Assembly (NCBI GenBank): GCA_024743055.1
Contig: JANSXH010000003.1
Coordinates: 124,001 to 188,000, forward strand
Source of the DNA: Pseudomonadota bacterium
Lineage (GTDB): Bacteria > Pseudomonadota > Alphaproteobacteria > Sneathiellales > Sneathiellaceae
DNA: 64,000 nt
Direction of reading: 5' to 3'
Shown one piece after another: positions 59,387 to 64,000 of the stretch. Numbering within the stretch: the stretch's first letter is position 1; every line of letters starts with the position of its first letter. The translations under genes were made by a program, and so were the position numbers. The notes under the pieces were generated by a model that made no database searches, was not told where the DNA came from, and saw only the letters and a program-made list of their open reading frames with translations.

Positions 59387-59944
59387 ATGTCAGAGCAATT
59401 ACAGCCAATCAATGAGCCCTATTCGACAGAGGTTGCCGAAATTCTGTCCGGGTACCCACAAACGGACGGATATATCCTCAAGCTGTTTCGGGTATTTGCC
59501 AATAGCGTCAGATTCTTAAGGAAAGGGGTTTTGAACCTTCTCGACAAGGACAGCCCGATCTCTCTTAGAGCCCGTGAAATTGTGATCTTGAGAGTGACCG
59601 CAAATTTGAACTGTGAATATGAATGGGGTGTTCATGTCGCAGTCTTTGCTGAACATGCCGGATTTTCGGGTGCCCAGATTCATGCAACCTACGCCAAGGA
59701 AACAGATCCAACGATTTGGTTGGAAGAAGAAAACCTCTTGATCAAGGTAGTTGATGAGCTATGCGCAACAGGCAGCCTACAAGTAGAGACAGGCAGGGCC
59801 TTTGCAACAATTTGGACACGCACACAGCAATTGGAAATCCTTGCGCTGTGCGGGAACTATCACACCATCAGTTTTGTGGCCAATGTAGCGCGACTGGAAG
59901 GCGAAGATTTCGCAGCCAAATTCGGAGATTACAAAAAAGTCTAG
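59387..59944 (+). CDS. Carboxymuconolactone decarboxylase-family protein
   Basis: A 185-residue AhpD/CMD-fold protein. The core helix is LRAREIVILRVTANLNCEYEWGVHVAVFAEHAGF (in part). The usual AhpD CxxC is replaced by a single Cys (NCEYEWGVH), as in many CMD proteins with a Glu and His pair. Likely function is detoxification or a peroxidase-like role; no substrate is known. It is controlled from the HxlR gap. Its stop overlaps the holA stop by three bases (CTAG). Confidence 0.88.
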   Translation: MSEQLQPINEPYSTEVAEILSGYPQTDGYILKLFRVFANSVRFLRKGVLNLLDKDSPISLRAREIVILRVTANLNCEYEWGVHVAVFAEHAGFSGAQIHATYAKETDPTIWLEEENLLIKVVDELCATGSLQVETGRAFATIWTRTQQLEILALCGNYHTISFVANVARLEGEDFAAKFGDYKKV

Positions 59945-60960
59945 CGTCGCCGACTGGCCATTGCAATCCGCATCAAAGCTCGCCGGCACATCACTTCCTC
60001 CGGATAACCGGTGGTTTTGCATTGGATCTCTGCATTGAGAGTGATGTCAAGACAAGTCGCCATATGAGCACTGCTTTTGCCGCTGAGTTGTCCTTGCGCC
60101 TTGCGATGGTTGAAATAAGGGATTCCGGCCTTTTTAAGGGCCTCATCACTACGGCTTCCCCGATCAATATAGGCAGCTGCTTTATGAAGCTGCTTTAGTT
60201 GCCCCTGGATCAGTCGTAAAAACCCGATCGGACTTTCTCCGGCAGTAAAGGCTTTAGTGAGGCGTCGTTCGAGCGCCTGCAAATCGCCTGACAGAGTGGC
60301 GTCGATAATATCAAAAACTGTTTGTGAGGAGGAATCGCCAATAATGGCCTGGACATCTTCAAGGGTAAGATCTTTAGCTCCACGGCCTGCGTAGAGAACA
60401 AGCTTGTTAAGCTCCTGGCGAGAAACAGCCCGGTCGCTTCCCAGGTTCTGCCTTAAATAATCAGTTACGTCCCGCGACGGCACAATACCCGCGGTGCCGA
60501 GGACGTCCTGTATCAAGCCGTTGATATCTTGTGCCTTGTCATGAAAACAAGGCGTCACGGCGCCATTTGGCGCGGACTTGATCATCTTGACCAAGGCGCT
60601 GTCTTTCCGAATATCACCAGCTTCAATGACAAGGTAACTCTGATCGAATTTGACGTCCAGCACCGGTTCTATCAGACCCTTGCTGTTACCAGTCGCCCCA
60701 CGAAGACGAATAACCCGGTTCCCGCCCATCATGGAAATAGCAGTGACTTCATCTATCAGGCGCGCCGGTTCGGAAGTCAAATCCGAGGCTGTTAAATCAC
60801 TGAAACTGAAAGGGTCCTCAAGACTTTCGACATGTCTGAGACACAGCGCCTTTCCTCGTTCTCGAACCAACCCCTCATCAGGACCATAAATAAGGAATAT
60901 ACGTGTATTGGTATCGTCCGACTTGAGAAAGGCGTTAAATTGGCTGCCACTAAGTTCCAC
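59941..60960 (-). CDS. holA: HolA, DNA polymerase III delta subunit
   Basis: A 339-residue clamp-loader subunit. The N-terminal IFLIYGPDEGLVRERGKAL, then LVIEAGDIRKDSALVKMI, the segment NLGSDRAVSRQELNKLVLYAGR, and FDIIDATLSGDLQALERRL match the DNA polymerase III delta family. It opens the beta clamp on DNA. It is last in leuS-lptE-holA. In many alphaproteobacteria the next gene is parB, which here lies about 30 kb away. Confidence 0.93.
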   Translation of the reverse strand: MELSGSQFNAFLKSDDTNTRIFLIYGPDEGLVRERGKALCLRHVESLEDPFSFSDLTASDLTSEPARLIDEVTAISMMGGNRVIRLRGATGNSKGLIEPVLDVKFDQSYLVIEAGDIRKDSALVKMIKSAPNGAVTPCFHDKAQDINGLIQDVLGTAGIVPSRDVTDYLRQNLGSDRAVSRQELNKLVLYAGRGAKDLTLEDVQAIIGDSSSQTVFDIIDATLSGDLQALERRLTKAFTAGESPIGFLRLIQGQLKQLHKAAAYIDRGSRSDEALKKAGIPYFNHRKAQGQLSGKSSAHMATCLDITLNAEIQCKTTGYPEEVMCRRALMRIAMASRRR

Positions 60961-60962
60961 AG

Positions 60963-61463
60963 CTACCGCCCGGAGAAATAGACGGAAAGTTGTTGATGAA
61001 TCTGCTCGGCAGCGACAAGGGAGGCTCGTTTGCGGGCGTTGTTTTCTGCGGCAAGGTTGGCAAACTCCGATGCTACAATGTTGTAGGCTGCAACGGTCTG
61101 GGTTGATCCAGAATAGACCCGCTCGCCATTGGCGATCCTGACAAGGCGGAAATTGGTGTCCAATGTTAGATTATAGCGCGTTGTCGTATCGTCTTCCTGA
61201 ATGGCCAGACCGGACTTTACTTCAGACATACCGATATCAAGCCGATAAACCGGCTTTTGCGGATAGCCCTTTGGCGTTGTCAAATCAAGAAGTTCGTTTC
61301 GTAAATACTGACCGGCGCGACCTTGCAAAGGGACGATATCAATGCCTGCCAGCTTTTGCTGAACGGACGCGTCTTGAGTTCTGCTACCATAAAGCGGCTG
61401 GAAACCGCAGCCGACAAGCAATGCTGTGAGTAAAACGAATAGGCCTGTTCTAAATAACGACAT
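60963..61463 (-). CDS. lptE: LptE, LPS-assembly lipoprotein
   Basis: A 166-residue outer-membrane lipoprotein partner of LptD in LPS export. The N-terminal signal is [12 protein letters not shown] with the lipobox Cys at residue 19, followed by GFQPLYG, a hallmark of LptE. ATG at 61463 is chosen because it gives the lipobox; an upstream frame of 41 codons is inside leuS. holA follows 2 bp after the stop. Confidence 0.93.
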   Translation of the reverse strand: MSLFRTGLFVLLTALLVGCGFQPLYGSRTQDASVQQKLAGIDIVPLQGRAGQYLRNELLDLTTPKGYPQKPVYRLDIGMSEVKSGLAIQEDDTTTRYNLTLDTNFRLVRIANGERVYSGSTQTVAAYNIVASEFANLAAENNARKRASLVAAEQIHQQLSVYFSGR

Positions 61464-64000
61464 TGACGATCCGGTTTGGTACAACAATGATTTTGCGAAT
61501 AGCATTTTCCCCGATCGCATTCTGGACGGATTTCTGGGCCAAGGCAATTTCTTCGACACGATCTTGCTGCTCGTCCTTGGCAACATCGATGGTTGCCCGA
61601 AGCTTACCCTTCACCTGAACTGCCATTGTGATCTGATCTTCAACAATCAGGTCGGGCCGGGCGGCAGGCCAGGCAGACAAAGCCAACAGCTCTTCTTTGC
61701 CCAGCATTTGCCAAAGTTCTTCCGCCAGATGCGGCATCATTGGACCAACAAGACGGACAATGATCTCCATTGACTCCGTCAAAGCCCATTTTTCATCGTC
61801 TGCCAGGTTTGAGATATCAAACTCGTTTAGCGCCTTCATAAATTCATAGATTCGAGCGATGGCGTTGTTGAAATGCAGATCCTCAATGTTCCGGGTCACA
61901 CTTGCCACCGTCTTATGGGCGACTTTACGCAGTTTAAGAGCGGCTTCGGAAAATTCAGAAGGTTCTACAGACTCGGTCTGGCCTGTTTTTTCAACTGTCT
62001 CAACTACGAAACGGTGAAGCCGCTGCTTGAATCTCCACGCTCCGGTCGCGCCGGCATCCGTCCATTCCATGTCGCGGTCCGGCGGGCTGTCGGAAAGAAC
62101 ATACCAACGGGCGGCATCGGCGCCGAACTTGTCGATGATGGCACCTGGGTCTACGACGTTTTTCTTTGACTTCGACATCTTTTCGATGCCGCCGACTTTG
62201 ACCGGACGGCCATTGGCCAGTTCAATCAGGTCACCATTGTCGTTGGAGGTAACTTCTTCTGGAAGTAGCCATTCTCCGCTTTCGCTTCGATAGGTTTCAT
62301 GGGTCACCATGCCCTGAGTAAACAGCCCATCAAACGGCTCATCTATGTGAGACCATCCAGTCTCTTTCATGGCGCGGGAATAAAAGCGAGAATACAGGAG
62401 ATGCAAAATAGCGTGCTCAATCCCACCGATATATTGATCCACCGGCAACCAGTAATCGACCTTTTCCCGTTCAACAGGCTGTTCTGCACGAGGTGAGCAG
62501 AAGCGTGCAAAATACCAGGAGGAATCAACAAAAGTATCCATGGTATCCGTATCGCGGACGGCTTCCTTGCCGCAGGAAGGACAGGGAACATGCTTCCAAC
62601 TCGGGTGATGTTCCAAAGGACTGCCTGGTTTATCGAAGGTGACATCTTCGGGTAGTTTAACAGGAAGGTTTTCTTCCTTTTCAGCCACAACGCCGCAGGC
62701 TTCACAATGGACAACTGGAATCGGGCATCCCCAATAGCGCTGTCGCGACAATCCCCAGTCCCGCAATCGATAATTCACAGTCGCGGAGCCTTTTCCGAGC
62801 TCTTCGAGACGGCCAATGATTTCAGTTTTCGCGGATTCGATTTCGAGGCCATTGAGAAAATCTGAATTGATGATTTTTCCCGGGCCCGTATAGGCTTCAT
62901 TCCCAATTTCAGGATTCTCATCCGGGCCAGATGCCACGACAGGCGTAACTTCCAGTCCATATTTGCGCGCAAAATCCAAGTCCCGCTGGTCATGAGCAGG
63001 GCACCCAAAAATGGCACCGGTTCCATATTCCATCAGCACAAAATTCGCCACATAGATCGGTAGCTTTTTCCCCTCAATGAAAGGATGCATAACTTCCAGA
63101 CCCGTATCCACTCCTCTTTTCTCGGCCTTTTCGATCACCTCTTCGCTGGTGCCCATCTGATGGCATTCAGCGATGAAATCGGCAATTTGATTGCTTTCTT
63201 TGGCCAGCCGTTGCGCCAAGGGGTGATCAGCCGAGACTGCCATGAAGCTTGCCCCGAACAGAGTGTCCGGACGGGTCGTATAAATCTCAAGGGGCTCTGT
63301 TTCGCCAACAATATCAAAGGAGACATGCGCGCCCTGTGACTTTCCGATCCAGTTTTGCTGCATAAGCCGCACCCGGTCCGGCCAGCGATCGAGATTTTCG
63401 AGGCTTTCCAGCAGATCCTGACTGTAGTCTGAAATCCGGAACATCCATTGATTAAGCTTGCGCTTTTCAACAACTGCACCGGATCGCCACCCTTTGCCAT
63501 CAATAACCTGTTCGTTGGCAAGGACGGTCATATCGACCGGGTCCCAGTTCACCCAGCTTTCCTTACGATAGACGAGGCCTTTTTCCAGGAAATCCAAAAA
63601 CAGCTTCTGCTGTTGGCCATAATATCCCGGATGGCAGGTCGCAATTTCTTTACTCCAGTCGAGTGACAACCCCATGCTTTTAAGTTCATCGCGCATATGA
63701 GCAATGTTGGCATAGGTCCATTCGGCCGGATGCACGCCCTGGTCCCGCGCTGCATTTTCTGCAGGTAGTCCAAAGGCATCCCAACCCATGGGATGAAGCA
63801 CATTGAAGCCTTGGGCTTTCTTGTAACGAGCGACAACGTCGCCCATGGTGTAATTGCGGACATGTCCGATATGGATGCGCCCGGAAGGATAGGGAAACAT
63901 CTCAAGCACATAGTATTTGGGCTTTGATGAGTCTGCCTCTGCTTCAAAGCATTTTTCCTGTTCCCAGGCGGCCTGCCATTTGGCCTCGACTTCTTTAGCA
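61450..64000 (-). CDS. leuS: LeuS, leucyl-tRNA synthetase (5' end cut)
   Basis: A class I aminoacyl-tRNA synthetase, 850 residues visible. The start of the gene lies beyond the right window edge; the visible sequence begins [20 protein letters not shown]. Motifs are the HIGH signature ([13 protein letters not shown]), the CP1 editing domain (e.g. [17 protein letters not shown]-like text [18 protein letters not shown]), the zinc-like CPSC region, and KMSKS ([13 protein letters not shown]). The C-terminal part ends [19 protein letters not shown] and on. It is the first gene of the leuS-lptE-holA operon. Confidence 0.95.
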   Translation of the reverse strand, partial: AKEVEAKWQAAWEQEKCFEAEADSSKPKYYVLEMFPYPSGRIHIGHVRNYTMGDVVARYKKAQGFNVLHPMGWDAFGLPAENAARDQGVHPAEWTYANIAHMRDELKSMGLSLDWSKEIATCHPGYYGQQQKLFLDFLEKGLVYRKESWVNWDPVDMTVLANEQVIDGKGWRSGAVVEKRKLNQWMFRISDYSQDLLESLENLDRWPDRVRLMQQNWIGKSQGAHVSFDIVGETEPLEIYTTRPDTLFGASFMAVSADHPLAQRLAKESNQIADFIAECHQMGTSEEVIEKAEKRGVDTGLEVMHPFIEGKKLPIYVANFVLMEYGTGAIFGCPAHDQRDLDFARKYGLEVTPVVASGPDENPEIGNEAYTGPGKIINSDFLNGLEIESAKTEIIGRLEELGKGSATVNYRLRDWGLSRQRYWGCPIPVVHCEACGVVAEKEENLPVKLPEDVTFDKPGSPLEHHPSWKHVPCPSCGKEAVRDTDTMDTFVDSSWYFARFCSPRAEQPVEREKVDYWLPVDQYIGGIEHAILHLLYSRFYSRAMKETGWSHIDEPFDGLFTQGMVTHETYRSESGEWLLPEEVTSNDNGDLIELANGRPVKVGGIEKMSKSKKNVVDPGAIIDKFGADAARWYVLSDSPPDRDMEWTDAGATGAWRFKQRLHRFVVETVEKTGQTESVEPSEFSEAALKLRKVAHKTVASVTRNIEDLHFNNAIARIYEFMKALNEFDISNLADDEKWALTESMEIIVRLVGPMMPHLAEELWQMLGKEELLALSAWPAARPDLIVEDQITMAVQVKGKLRATIDVAKDEQQDRVEEIALAQKSVQNAIGENAIRKIIVVPNRIVNVVI

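Noticed and set aside
1-64000. CRISPR arrays, rRNA and tRNA genes, phage clusters
   Set aside because: No spaced identical repeats, no tRNA-like cloverleaf with a TTCRANYC loop in gaps, and no phage structural genes were seen.

Overview
The window reads as a stretch of alphaproteobacterial chromosome that contains the replication origin region. Support comes from hemE next to a cluster of DnaA-box-like 9-mers (the Caulobacter type of origin neighbourhood), the mnmE-mnmG-rsmG-parA-parB block, perfect 16-bp parS sites TGTTTCACGTGAAACA, and alphaproteobacterial marker genes (mmcB, a Tim44-like protein, secB-fxsA, maf-aroE-coaE-dnaQ, DUF6489 before mnmE). A Sneathiella-like or related lineage is possible, but the genus cannot be fixed by eye.

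Layout. 1-2.7 kb: heptose biosynthesis for LPS (gmhA end, hldE, hldD). 2.7-3.9 kb: a low-density stretch with a small WYL-like protein, a possible IS256 remnant, a DUF1330 protein and a first parS site. 3.9-10.6 kb, minus strand: cupin, mmcB, XRE regulator, Smr protein, an L-lactate utilisation operon lutABC, mltA and a Tim44-like gene. 10.7-15.5 kb: fxsA and secB, then the minus-strand operon ppsR-maf-aroE-coaE-dnaQ, which reads away from the proposed origin. 15.45-15.85 kb: proposed oriC. 15.85-19.9 kb: hemE-hemH-hemJ and rho reading the other way. 20-23.5 kb, minus: quinone oxidoreductase, ogt, DUF255 protein. 23.6-29.8 kb: DUF6489-mnmE-parS-mnmG-rsmG (with parS)-parA-parB. mnmG carries an in-frame TAG at a normally invariant Tyr codon.

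30-60 kb is an accessory or variable stretch lying between parB and the leuS-lptE-holA operon. It holds transporters (two EamA-type, LysE, sugar MFS, AzlCD, APC, an orphan LivM), regulators (two LysR, ECF sigma with a DUF6768 membrane partner, an ArsR-GNAT fusion, HxlR), a merF/GDCCVxC pair without other mer genes, an FrhB-like iron-sulfur flavoprotein, a cytochrome P450, a class III cyclase with a TPR-like tail, and several uncharacterised proteins. A DUF4173 membrane protein gene sits between two imperfect direct repeats of about 57 bp. 60-64 kb: holA, lptE and leuS (leuS runs off the window).

How the parts fit: the parS sites lie on both sides of the proposed origin (about 12 kb to the left, 10 and 12 kb to the right). 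ParA and ParB are encoded within the same region, so origin firing and origin segregation are specified by one compact locus. The strongest oddities are the mnmG amber codon, the tandem abutting DnaA-like 9-mers, the symmetric parS arrangement, the merF/GDCCVxC pair and the repeat-flanked DUF4173 gene. I found no CRISPR array, rRNA, tRNA or intact insertion sequence.
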